Positions 18,270-26,316 of a DNA stretch of 64,000 bases are shown here, one piece after another. Source of the stretch: Nocardia macrotermitis (GTDB lineage: Bacteria > Actinomycetota > Actinomycetes > Mycobacteriales > Mycobacteriaceae); NCBI RefSeq assembly GCF_009604405.1, contig NZ_WEGK01000005.1, positions 186,001 through 250,000 of the forward strand, given 5' to 3'. The first letter of the stretch is position 1. Each line of letters opens with the position of its first letter. The notes beneath the pieces are model-generated. The model saw only the letters and a list, made by a program, of their open reading frames with translations. It had not been told where the DNA came from and ran no database searches. The translations under genes were made by a program, and so were the position numbers.

Positions 18270-19583
18270 GTGGACCTGCGTGACGTTCCGTGTGGGCCTG
18301 GACGTTTGCCCGTTGTCGGACACGGTTTGCGGCTGTGGCGTGATCCGGTTCGGTTCATGGTGGATCTGGCCGAGGCCGGGAAGATTGCGCGGGTCGAGGT
18401 CGGAAGTCTCGTCGTCTATGTCATCACCGATTTCGAACTGCTGCACCGAGTGTTGGTGGAGAGCTCCGCCGACTACGAGCGCGGGCTGCTGTTCGAACGT
18501 ATCCGTCTCATCTTCGGGGATTCGCTGATCGTCGCGGATGGTCAGCGGCACAACGATATTCGTCGTCTGCTGCAACCGGCCTTCCATCGGGCCAGCTTGG
18601 CGAGCTACGCGCCCGTCATGCGGCGCAACGCGGATGCGCTGGCGAGTTCGTGGCAGCCGGGCCAGATCGTCGAGGCCCGTGCGGCGATGCTCGAGGTGGT
18701 GATCGCCAACCTGCTGGGGTCCATGTTCTCGCACGAGCCCGATTCCGAAGAGATACAACTCATCTCGGGTCTGATCGAGGACATCGGCGCGGGCGTCATG
18801 GTGGGCAGTGTGCTGCCGAAGCGGCTGGCGAATCTGCCGTTGCCGGTGAACCGCAAATTCTTCGCCGCCGGAACGCGGCTGCGGGACTACTGCCGGGAAC
18901 TGCTCGTCGCGCGCCGGGCCGGTGGTGAGCGCCGGAACGACCTGATCGACATCCTGCTGGATTCGTCGGAGGAGGCGGGCCACGATGACGAATTCCTGGT
19001 AGCGCAGGCCATGACCGTCCTGTTCGGCGGAACCGACGCCTCGACCGCCGCACTGACCTGGGCGCTGTACGAGCTGTCGCAGCATCCGGAGGTGGCTTCG
19101 AAACTGCGGCAGGAGATTTCGGCCGCGGGCGATCTCGGCCCCAACGACCTCGACGAGCTCGACTATCTGAACCGGTTCCTGAACGAGGTCGTGCGAACCC
19201 ATTCGGCGCTGCTACAGACCCGACGTAGCGTCACCACGGTCGAACTCGACGGCTTCACCATTCCCGCCGGGACCGATATCGGCTACAGCCTCACGGCCAT
19301 CCATCGCAATCCCGACGTCTTCGCCGAGCCGGACGTTTTCGACCCCGACCGGTGGCCGACCTCGAACTCCGGGTCGAAATGCCGGAGCTTCATCCCGTTC
19401 AGCATGGGCAAGCAGATGTGCATCGGAAACAACTTCGCGTGGGTGGAACTACAGACGACTCTCTACAGTCTGCTGTCGAAGTGGGAGTTCCTGCCCACCA
19501 CGAACAAGAAGCTACCGCGAGCCCTGGGCCCGATCCCGGTGCCGGGAAAACTGCCGCTCGAGGTGCGCCCGGTCGCCGGATAG
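18270..19583 (+). CDS. Cytochrome P450
   Basis: 437 residues. The I-helix oxygen-binding motif is GGTDAST at 253-259, the ExxR pair is E306/R309 (NEVVRT), and the haem loop is FSMGKQMCIG with the thiolate Cys384. In that loop the usual arginine two residues before Cys is glutamine (Q382). The N-terminus (VPCGPGRLPVVGHGLRLWRDP) is like class E/CYP102-type or CYP110-type bacterial P450s and there is no membrane anchor. GTG 18270 follows GAAGAGGGG. No ferredoxin gene is adjacent. Substrate unknown. Confidence 0.9.
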   Translation: MDLRDVPCGPGRLPVVGHGLRLWRDPVRFMVDLAEAGKIARVEVGSLVVYVITDFELLHRVLVESSADYERGLLFERIRLIFGDSLIVADGQRHNDIRRLLQPAFHRASLASYAPVMRRNADALASSWQPGQIVEARAAMLEVVIANLLGSMFSHEPDSEEIQLISGLIEDIGAGVMVGSVLPKRLANLPLPVNRKFFAAGTRLRDYCRELLVARRAGGERRNDLIDILLDSSEEAGHDDEFLVAQAMTVLFGGTDASTAALTWALYELSQHPEVASKLRQEISAAGDLGPNDLDELDYLNRFLNEVVRTHSALLQTRRSVTTVELDGFTIPAGTDIGYSLTAIHRNPDVFAEPDVFDPDRWPTSNSGSKCRSFIPFSMGKQMCIGNNFAWVELQTTLYSLLSKWEFLPTTNKKLPRALGPIPVPGKLPLEVRPVAG

Positions 19584-19734
19584 CCTTGCGGCCGAGCGTA
19601 ATCGGCGTCGCTTCGCCGGATAACCTTGCGGCCGAGCGTAATCGGCGTCGCTTCGCCGGATAGCCTTGTGGCCGAGTGCTATCGGCTTCGCTTCGCCGGG
19701 TAATTTTGCGGCCGAGCGCAAATCGGCGTCGCTC
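19574..19734. repeat. 40-bp tandem repeat, four copies, between convergent genes
   Basis: Copies begin at 19574, 19614, 19654 and 19694, each starting CGCCGG(A/G)TA. Copies 1 and 2 differ at one base, copies 3 and 4 are more diverged. Each unit contains GCCGA-N6-TCGGC, a short hairpin (changed slightly in copy 3). The array starts inside the P450 stop region and ends at the permease stop. Confidence 0.92.
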
Positions 19735-20569
19735 AGGTCGTGCCCGATTCGGCGAGCGCCCTGCGACGTCCGGGCATCAGGCGCAGGAGGATCGGCAGCA
19801 CCGCGGTGATGACGAAGAGTGCGACGGCGACCAGGATGAAGTAGAGCAGCGATCCGGTGCGCCCGAAACGCGGGACGAAGGCGACTTCCTGCCCGGTCGA
19901 GGCGACGGCGTTGAGGAACGGCGCGTATGCCTGCAAGGTGTATCCATGGGGCAGCAGGTTGACGGCGTTCTCCGCGACGTAGACCCAGAACAGCAGCACG
20001 GCGACCGCCGCGGACGGAGTGCGAATCAGCGACCCGACCGCGATACCCACCCCGCACGCGGCGAACGCGTAGGTCGGCACGGTCCACAGGAACCGGATAC
20101 CGGCGGAGTCGGTGACATGCACGGCTCCGTAGATGTGCGGAAATTGGTGCGGCAGTGTGACCATGACGACGACGAGCAGCACCACTGTCGATATCGCCGC
20201 GATGACGCCGTAGTAGATCCACCGGGCCAGCGCGACCGTCCACGACCGGGGAAACAGGAAGGCATTGAGATCGCTTGTCTGCCCGTGCCATTGGGTGGCG
20301 TGGGCGTACGCGGCAGTGACCATCATGATCGACACGGAGAAGGTCATGACCCAGTACACGGAGTTGGTGGTGGTGACCGTAGCCACGTAACTCTGTCCGG
20401 GGACGGCGGCGAGCCGTTCCGCGACGGCGGCGATTCCGAAGGTGATGACCAGCGGCAGCGCGAAGGTGAGGGGGACCGCGGCGGTCCACAGGAAGCTGCG
20501 TCCGGAGGTGCGGGTCCATTCGGCGGCGATGCCGCGGCGGACCAGGGTGATCGGACCGGGGTTGTTCAT
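19733..20569 (-). CDS. ABC-2 type transporter permease
   Basis: 278 residues with about six hydrophobic helices (for example FLWTAAVPLTFALPLVITFG, ISTVVLLVVVMVTL, LLYFILVAVALFVITAV). It is the membrane part of the exporter whose ATPase is the adjacent gene; the ATG at 20569 overlaps the ATPase stop by four bases. The SFLWTA...QWHGQTSDL arrangement fits ABC-2 exporters of lipids, drugs or peptides. Substrate unknown. Confidence 0.82.
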   Translation of the reverse strand: MNNPGPITLVRRGIAAEWTRTSGRSFLWTAAVPLTFALPLVITFGIAAVAERLAAVPGQSYVATVTTTNSVYWVMTFSVSIMMVTAAYAHATQWHGQTSDLNAFLFPRSWTVALARWIYYGVIAAISTVVLLVVVMVTLPHQFPHIYGAVHVTDSAGIRFLWTVPTYAFAACGVGIAVGSLIRTPSAAVAVLLFWVYVAENAVNLLPHGYTLQAYAPFLNAVASTGQEVAFVPRFGRTGSLLYFILVAVALFVITAVLPILLRLMPGRRRALAESGTT

Positions 20570-21303
20570 GGGGCCACGCCCGACGTGAGTTGGGTTGGGG
20601 GACCGGCGATTCGGAGGTAGGCGTCTTCGAGGCTGGTCTCGCCGGGCCCCAGGTCGCTCATGATGTCGGCGAACGGTCGATCGGTCAGGATGCGCCGGTT
20701 CCCGAGGATGACGATGTGGTCGGCGTTGCGTTCGACCTCGTCGAGCAGGTGCGTGGCGACCAGGACGCAGGTCCCGGCATCGGCGAGGCGGCGCAGTAGT
20801 TCGCGTATCCAGCGGATGCCCGCGATGTCGAGGCCGTTGAGCGGTTCGTCGAGCAGCAGGGTGCGGGGCTCGCAGAGCAGTGCGGCGGCGATGCCGACGC
20901 GTTGCAGCATGCCGAGCGAATAGTGCGCCAGCCGACGATCGGCGAACCGGGTGAGGTCGACGGTCTCGAGGACGTCGCCGACCCGCCCGGCGGGTAGTCC
21001 GCGGGCTCGCGCGATCCAACGCAGGTGCCGACGCGCGGTGTGGCGCGGGTCGAAAGCCCGGTAGTTGAGGTGCATTCCGAGCGTTGCCGGTGTGGCGCGG
21101 TGGGCTCGGATGGGGGTGTCGTCGACCCGGACGGTCCCGGCGGCGGGTGCGATGACGCCGCAGATACACCGCAGCAGTGTGGTTTTGCCGGTGCCGTTCA
21201 GGCCGATCAGGTAGGTGATCGCACCGTCGGCCACGCTGAGTTCCGGGACTTCCAGGACGGTCGCGCCCGAGTAGCTCAGGGTCAGGTCACGAATATCGAT
21301 CAC
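20566..21303 (-). CDS. ABC transporter ATP-binding protein
   Basis: 245 residues. Walker A is GLNGTGKTT, the signature segment is HYSLGMLQR (the SxGM variant common in ABC-2 exporters), Walker B is TLLLDEPLNGLD and the switch histidine is in LVATH. It energises the permease encoded by the overlapping next gene. It lies 15 bases after the MTB12-like gene, so both probably belong to one operon that starts with the DUF574 methyltransferase. Confidence 0.93.
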   Translation of the reverse strand: MIDIRDLTLSYSGATVLEVPELSVADGAITYLIGLNGTGKTTLLRCICGVIAPAAGTVRVDDTPIRAHRATPATLGMHLNYRAFDPRHTARRHLRWIARARGLPAGRVGDVLETVDLTRFADRRLAHYSLGMLQRVGIAAALLCEPRTLLLDEPLNGLDIAGIRWIRELLRRLADAGTCVLVATHLLDEVERNADHIVILGNRRILTDRPFADIMSDLGPGETSLEDAYLRIAGPPTQLTSGVAP

Positions 21304-21318
21304 AGCACACGGAGCCGA

Positions 21319-21801
21319 TCAGAAGTCGCAGGCAATCGCCAACCCCACGGCCTTGACACCCTCGCACACGGAACTGTTGGACAGCTTCCAGACGCCGTCG
21401 ATGCGCTTCCACACCACCCGCGCCACCAGATCCGGCCGCCCCGCGGTCTTGCTGCGCAACATGGCGGTGTGCACATTGCCGTTCTGGGTTTCGGGACCGG
21501 TGACATCGTTCGACCCGAGCGGCGGCCGGAACAGAGCGAGGTTGTAGAGGGTTTTCGCGACCACGACCGCCTTCATGCCGCCTTCCATATTGGCGGCCTT
21601 GGCCTCGTCGGAGGCGGGTGTCTCGATCAGGAACACGACCTGGGCGTTGAGATCGTCCAGGGTCGGGACTGCCTTGGTGATGAGGAACGTGCCGGGAGCG
21701 GCGGAGGCGACAGGAGCATCGATGACCGAGGCGCCTGTCGTGACCAGGACGACCGTTGCGATCGTCGAGACTGCGCCGGCGACAATTCTGAGGATCTTCA
21801 T
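21319..21801 (-). CDS. Secreted low-molecular-weight antigen MTB12-like protein
   Basis: 160 residues with a Sec signal peptide (hydrophobic VAGAVSTIATVVLVTTGASVI, cleavage likely near ASAAP). The mature part, with paired cysteines near the end (SSVCEGV...IACDF), is organised like the MTB12/CFP-2 family: a DLNAQVVFL helix, a GG turn and a VVWKRIDGVWKLSNSSVC end. Start ATG 21801 follows AGGGAAG. It sits between a methyltransferase and an ABC exporter in one operon. Family assignment is moderate. Confidence 0.65.
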   Translation of the reverse strand: MKILRIVAGAVSTIATVVLVTTGASVIDAPVASAAPGTFLITKAVPTLDDLNAQVVFLIETPASDEAKAANMEGGMKAVVVAKTLYNLALFRPPLGSNDVTGPETQNGNVHTAMLRSKTAGRPDLVARVVWKRIDGVWKLSNSSVCEGVKAVGLAIACDF

Positions 21802-21828
21802 GGTTTCTTCCCTACTCAGGGTTCGCAC

Positions 21829-22686
21829 TCAGGGTTTGCGTCCGATTGCACCGAGCATGACCATTCGGGTTTCCGGCAGGTCGGGGCCCAGCCACTGTTG
21901 CACCGGCACTACACCGGGGTCGAGCAATTCGAAGCCGTCGAGGAAGGTCTGCGTCTGCGCGGTGGACCGATAGGCGACCTGGGCCGACGTGTCGTCGAGG
22001 CCGGTGAGTACCTGGAGTATCTCCGGGTCGGAATCACTGGAACCATGCGCGATCGCCAGATAACTGCCCGGTGCCAGCCGATCGCGCAGGGCGGCGGTGA
22101 TCTCGGCGGGGTGCTCGTCGTCCATCACGTAGTGCAGCACGCTGATGAGCAGGATGGCTACCGGCTCGTCGAGGTCGATCAGGCTGCGGTCGTGCAGCTG
22201 AGCGAGGATGTCGCCGGGATGACGGACGTCGCCCAGCAGTGCTGTGACACCGGGTGAATTGGCCAGCAGCGCATCGCAATGGGTGACCACGACCGGATCG
22301 TAATCCACATACACCACCCGCGCCGACGGTTCGATCTCCCGAGCCACCTCGTGCACGTTGGGCGAGTTCGGGATACCCGAGCCGATATCGACGAATTGAC
22401 GAATACCCGCCTCGGCGGCCTTTCGGACCGCGGTGTGCAGGAAATTCCGGGTGAACCAGGCCAGCGTCTTGAGTTCGGGTGCGCAGGAGAGCATTTGGTG
22501 CGCCATGCCTCGATCTATGGCGCGGTTGTCTTTTCCGCCCAACAGATAGTCGTACACCCGGGCGGAGGTCAGCTGCCCCTCGAACGGGTGCGGCGTTCGG
22601 TCGCTTTCCGGCGCGGGCCCCTCGGTTCCTTCGACCACGGATGTAACCGTAGCCGATCGCCGCCGCGAGCGTACAGCCCTGCGCAT
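21829..22686 (-). CDS. SAM-dependent methyltransferase, DUF574 family
   Basis: 285 residues (or 269 if GTG 22638 is used). The DUF574 hallmarks are SARVYDYLLGGKDN, FTRNFLHTAVRKAAE, FVDIGSGIPNSPNVHEVA (SAM loop), VVYVDYDPVVVTHCDALL and VLHYVMDDEHPAEI. These enzymes are expanded in actinomycetes, and some methylate natural products. The first gene of an operon with the MTB12-like protein and the ABC exporter. Confidence 0.87.
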   Translation of the reverse strand: MRRAVRSRRRSATVTSVVEGTEGPAPESDRTPHPFEGQLTSARVYDYLLGGKDNRAIDRGMAHQMLSCAPELKTLAWFTRNFLHTAVRKAAEAGIRQFVDIGSGIPNSPNVHEVAREIEPSARVVYVDYDPVVVTHCDALLANSPGVTALLGDVRHPGDILAQLHDRSLIDLDEPVAILLISVLHYVMDDEHPAEITAALRDRLAPGSYLAIAHGSSDSDPEILQVLTGLDDTSAQVAYRSTAQTQTFLDGFELLDPGVVPVQQWLGPDLPETRMVMLGAIGRKP

Positions 22687-22800
22687 ATCCGCCGATTCGA
22701 ATCATCGGCGAACCATGTACCGACACAACAAGATCCGGTGCGTGGTGCCGGGGCCGCGCGCACCCGACTCCACTGCTTTCGCCGGTCGGACCCGGATTAC

Positions 22801-22837
22801 CGCACGGTGTCGCCGAGGAGTTCGGCGACACCGTGCG
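22801..22837. terminator. Perfect hairpin terminator
   Basis: CGCACGGTGTCGCCGA (22801-22816) and TCGGCGACACCGTGCG (22822-22837) form a perfect 16-bp stem with loop GGAGT, just after the stop of the MetE-like gene on the minus strand. T-rich sequence is not prominent. Confidence 0.7.
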
Positions 22838-22839
22838 TC

Positions 22840-23934
22840 TCACAGATCCGTTTCGGCCAGGGCGACCGCGTGTTCCACCGCCGATCGCGCCCGATCGACG
22901 GTCGTATAGCGGCCTAGACCACAGGGGGCCGCGACGTCCAATTTGTCGCCATAGGCCGATTCCGCCGCTGCCAGTGCCTGTCTCGCTTGCGCCAGCGGCT
23001 GCGTCGGAAGCGCGAGCCCGGCGATGACACGGGTGTCGGCAGGCATTTCGAGGTGCGCCAGGGGTGCGTAGTACTGCGGCTGGATCGGCGCCTGCTTGCC
23101 GTTGCCGACGGGCAGGTGGACGAAATCGAGATGCCTTCCCGCGGGCCAGTATCGCGCTATCGCGTTGGCCAGCGTGACGACCGCGGCCGTCGATCGCGGC
23201 GCCACGGCGGGCTTGTCGTCGAGGCTCCCGTAGCACAGGTGCACCCCGAAACGGGCCCCGTGCGGTGTGCGGGTCACCAGGCGTGCGATCGCCCGGCCCG
23301 CCGCGGTGGCGAGGCGCTGCCGCACGGGCGCGGGCGTCCGCGCGCACAGGAGCGTCTCCGCGGCCAGTTCGAGTTGGAATACGGCGTTGTCGCCCAACGC
23401 CTCGTGGATTCGGACGATCTCCCTGACGGTGGCGTCGACGATCGGCCGGTAATACGGGAAGGCTCGCTCGCCGCCGCGGGCCGAACCGCGACGCCACACC
23501 AGCATCCGTGCCTCGAAGGCGATGAAACCGATGACGAAGGGCGTCGGAATGCCCACCTGCAAGCGAAGTCCGGGATCGGTCAGGCGCATCTCGGTCAGCG
23601 CCTCGACGGCGTGCTCGGTCTCTGCCGCGTAGCCGAGCGCGGAGTCGAGATCGGCCTCGGCCAGCGAGCGGCCTTTCCGAAGCCGAAAGGTGTTGCGGGA
23701 ACGTAGCGTCGACCAGTCACCGCGACGCACGGGCTCCAGCGCCGGGATGTCGTCGAGCCGGTCGATGATGGGCCTGATATACCACTGGGCGCGATACGGA
23801 TCCGCTTCGCCGCCGGGAACCACGCCGTCCAGGAATTCACCGGCCGTGTCGACTGCGAACGCCATTGCCTTGCCTGGACTGTCCAACTGTGCGGGCAAGC
23901 TGCCCACGAAGTGGATTCTGCGTTTGGGCTGCAC
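22840..23934 (-). CDS. MetE/UROD-like protein of unknown function
   Basis: 364 residues from GTG 23934. The N-terminal RIHFVGSLPAQ strand, the FQLELAAETLL strand, HLCYGSLDDKP and LEMPADTRVIAGLALP are laid out like the (beta/alpha)8 barrel of cobalamin-independent methionine synthase C-terminal domains, but the HCxxxC zinc triad of true MetE is not evident (one HLC only). A methionine synthase activity is therefore not claimed. An alternative upstream start at 24075 would add 47 unusual residues. Confidence 0.5.
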   Translation of the reverse strand: MQPKRRIHFVGSLPAQLDSPGKAMAFAVDTAGEFLDGVVPGGEADPYRAQWYIRPIIDRLDDIPALEPVRRGDWSTLRSRNTFRLRKGRSLAEADLDSALGYAAETEHAVEALTEMRLTDPGLRLQVGIPTPFVIGFIAFEARMLVWRRGSARGGERAFPYYRPIVDATVREIVRIHEALGDNAVFQLELAAETLLCARTPAPVRQRLATAAGRAIARLVTRTPHGARFGVHLCYGSLDDKPAVAPRSTAAVVTLANAIARYWPAGRHLDFVHLPVGNGKQAPIQPQYYAPLAHLEMPADTRVIAGLALPTQPLAQARQALAAAESAYGDKLDVAAPCGLGRYTTVDRARSAVEHAVALAETDL

Positions 23935-24203
23935 CGCGTCAGTGTTGCATACGGTTGTTCCGCGCGGACTGTTCAAGGGAGATTCGTCGTGGTTGCCGAC
24001 CGTTCGGGCCTTGATGACTCCAGGCGTGATTCGGCTCGGGAGTTGGGAAAAGCGTTCGGCCCCAATGCAAACCACTGGCCATGCCGTACCTCGTCATGCT
24101 TCCGGATGTTCGGGGACGTCACCGTGGGCCGTATGTCGGCGCTATCCTGGCGGGCACAATTGGTGATCGGCGCGGATGTTCGGCCGAGGTGTCAGGGGGC
24201 GGC

Positions 24204-24869
24204 GTGGGTCCGATCAATGTTGCGGTGGTGGATGATCAGCCGCTGGTTGCCTCGGCGTTCGAGATGCTGTTGGCCGATGAGCCGGATTTTCGGGTGCTGA
24301 CCGGTGGGCGGACCGGGCGGGATGCGGTGCGGCTGTGCCGGGAACAGCCGGTGGATGTGCTGCTGTTGGACATTCGGATGCCGGAGATGGACGGGGTTGC
24401 CGCGACTCGGGAGATCGTTCGGGCGGGCCCGCGTCCGCGGGTTATCGTGCTGACGACCTTCAATGTGGATTCTTATGTGGTGGAGGCGGTTTCGGCTGGA
24501 GCTGCTGGGTTTCTGCTCAAAGACTGTGAGCCGCATGAACTTCCGGCGGCTATTCGCGCGGTGCACGCGGGTGGCGCGGTGATCTCTCCGACGGCCACCA
24601 CGCACCTGTTCGACGCCTATCGACGCGGCGGCGCCACTCCTGACCAGCCGCCCGCCGGGGCGCATCGGACCTTGTCCGGGCTGAGTCCTCGTGAACTGGA
24701 TGTGCTCGGGCTGATCGCGATCGGGCATACGAATTCCGAAGTGGCCGAACGGCTTTGTATTGCCGAGACGACGGTCAAAACGCATGTGCGCAACCTGCTG
24801 ACCAAGCTCGGCTGTCGTGATCGAGTTGCCCTCGTGGTGCTCGCGCATGCCGCCGGACTGGTGCGTTGA
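24204..24869 (+). CDS. NarL/FixJ-family response regulator
   Basis: 221 residues. Receiver domain with D10/D11, phospho-acceptor D56 (LLLDIRMPEMDG), the T of VLTTF and K of LLKDCEP; then a LuxR-type HTH (LSPRELDVLGLIAIGHTNSEVAERLCIAETTVKTHV). It should act with the convergent sensor kinase at 25144. GTG 24204 starts right at the first strand (INVAVVDDQ); upstream codons are open but not family-like. Confidence 0.92.
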   Translation: MGPINVAVVDDQPLVASAFEMLLADEPDFRVLTGGRTGRDAVRLCREQPVDVLLLDIRMPEMDGVAATREIVRAGPRPRVIVLTTFNVDSYVVEAVSAGAAGFLLKDCEPHELPAAIRAVHAGGAVISPTATTHLFDAYRRGGATPDQPPAGAHRTLSGLSPRELDVLGLIAIGHTNSEVAERLCIAETTVKTHVRNLLTKLGCRDRVALVVLAHAAGLVR

Positions 24870-24973
24870 TCGCGTTCTGCGCTCAGTGGAAGTGCGGCGC
24901 TGTCGGCCGGGCGGAATTGTGTCGGGCCTGAATCGAACTGCTGCCGTTTGCGTACTGCTCGAATCTGAATATG

Positions 24974-25143
24974 AAGTGCGCCAAGGAAACTCGCGCATCT
25001 GACAGGTGAAGTGCACCAGGGAGACTCGAGCATCTGACAGGTGAAGTGCACCAGGGAGACTCGAGCATCTGACAGGTGAAGTGCACCAGGGAGACTCGAG
25101 CATCTGACAGGTGAAGTGCGCCAAGGAAACCCGAGCATCTGAC
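24974..25143. repeat. 35-bp tandem repeat, five copies
   Basis: Copies start at 24974, 25009, 25044, 25079 and 25114; the last is cut at 30 bases by the kinase stop codon. Copies 2-4 are identical; copies 1 and 5 share variant bases (GCGCCAAGGAAAC instead of GCACCAGGGAGAC). There are no spacers. The array fills the gap between the two convergent two-component genes. Confidence 0.95.
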
Positions 25144-26292
25144 TTATGGATAACCGTCCGGTGTCCGCGTCGGAATCCGGGCGGCCAAGCGGACCCCGGA
25201 CTCGGTGGGGACGACCTCCAGAGTGCCGCCGACCGACGACATTCGTTCGCGCAGTCCGGCCAGGCCGCGGCCCGCGCCGAGGTTGCGCGGGACGACGCCG
25301 GTGTTTTCGATGACCACCACACAGTTCCCGGATTCCCGGCCGATCCGCACCCGCATGCTCGCCCCGGGCCCGGCGTGTTTGATGACATTGGTGACCGCCT
25401 CGCGCACCACGCGCAGCACCGCCAGCCGGATCGGCGCGGGCCAGGTCTGTTGCCAGACAACGAGTTCCACGTCGGAGGGCAATTCCTCCTCGACGGTGAC
25501 CCCGGCGGCGCGGGCCCGCCGCACGGTGTCGCGCAGGTCGGCGAACGAATCGGCGGACGCGGTCCCGTCGTGTCCGTCACGCAGCAGCCCGACCAGATGA
25601 CGGACGTCGCCGAGCGCATCCTTGGTGATCTCGGCGACCGTGCGCAACACCTCGGCCGTCGACTCACCGCGACGTTCGGCGATCACCAGCCCGGCCCCGG
25701 CCTGCGCCCGCACCGCGACCAACGTATGCCCCAGGACGTCGTGCAGTTCGGCCGCGATGCGAGCGCGTTCGTTGCCGCGCGCCGCCGCCAGGTCACGCTC
25801 GTGTGCGGCGCGGACCGCGCGCCTGCGGCTACCCCACAGATACTCGGCCGCGAGCACCACCACGTGATACGTCACCGACCAGGCGAAATGCTCCATCCTG
25901 ACGGCGGGACTCCCGAGGCTCACCACAATGCCGATCACCAGCCCGACCGGCCCCCACCACCAGGATCGCGCGTACTCGGTGACCGCCAGCAGCGAGATCG
26001 GCGCGAAGAGCAGAATCGGCTCGACGCTCAGATAAACCGGTGAGAGCTGCGCGGTGACCGCCATCGCGCCGAACATCACACAGGTGATCGCGAACGACGT
26101 GACCGGCCGGGTGCGTCGCACGGGGACCGCCGCCGCGACACCGGTGGAAAACACTGCCAGACACAGGTATTCGATCGCGTGGTCGCGTATCGACATCGCC
26201 GCGAGCGTCCAGGACAGCCCGGTGAACAGCAACGCGACGATCCCCAGAACGAGATCGGTGCGAGGCACAGTGCGGTGCATGGCAATCATCAT
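25144..26292 (-). CDS. Membrane sensor histidine kinase (HisKA_3/DesK type)
   Basis: 382 residues. About five N-terminal hydrophobic helices (residues ~12-150), then the dimerisation/phospho-acceptor helix with H184 in RIAAELHDVLGHTL, and a HATPase_c domain with REAVTNVIKHAGPG (N box) and AGRGLAGLRERM (G box). It probably phosphorylates the convergent NarL-type regulator. GGAGGGG lies before the paired ATGs at 26292/26289. The signal is unknown; the loops between helices are short, suggesting membrane sensing. Confidence 0.92.
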   Translation of the reverse strand: MMIAMHRTVPRTDLVLGIVALLFTGLSWTLAAMSIRDHAIEYLCLAVFSTGVAAAVPVRRTRPVTSFAITCVMFGAMAVTAQLSPVYLSVEPILLFAPISLLAVTEYARSWWWGPVGLVIGIVVSLGSPAVRMEHFAWSVTYHVVVLAAEYLWGSRRRAVRAAHERDLAAARGNERARIAAELHDVLGHTLVAVRAQAGAGLVIAERRGESTAEVLRTVAEITKDALGDVRHLVGLLRDGHDGTASADSFADLRDTVRRARAAGVTVEEELPSDVELVVWQQTWPAPIRLAVLRVVREAVTNVIKHAGPGASMRVRIGRESGNCVVVIENTGVVPRNLGAGRGLAGLRERMSSVGGTLEVVPTESGVRLAARIPTRTPDGYP

Positions 26293-26316
26293 CTCCCCTC
26301 CGGATGACGAATCGCG

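Noticed and set aside
20605..21169. N-terminal extension of the ABC permease
   Set aside because: This part is antisense-frame shadow of the ATPase gene; the ATG overlapping the ATPase stop is natural.
24974..25143. CRISPR array
   Set aside because: Repeats are directly adjacent without spacers and there are no cas genes.
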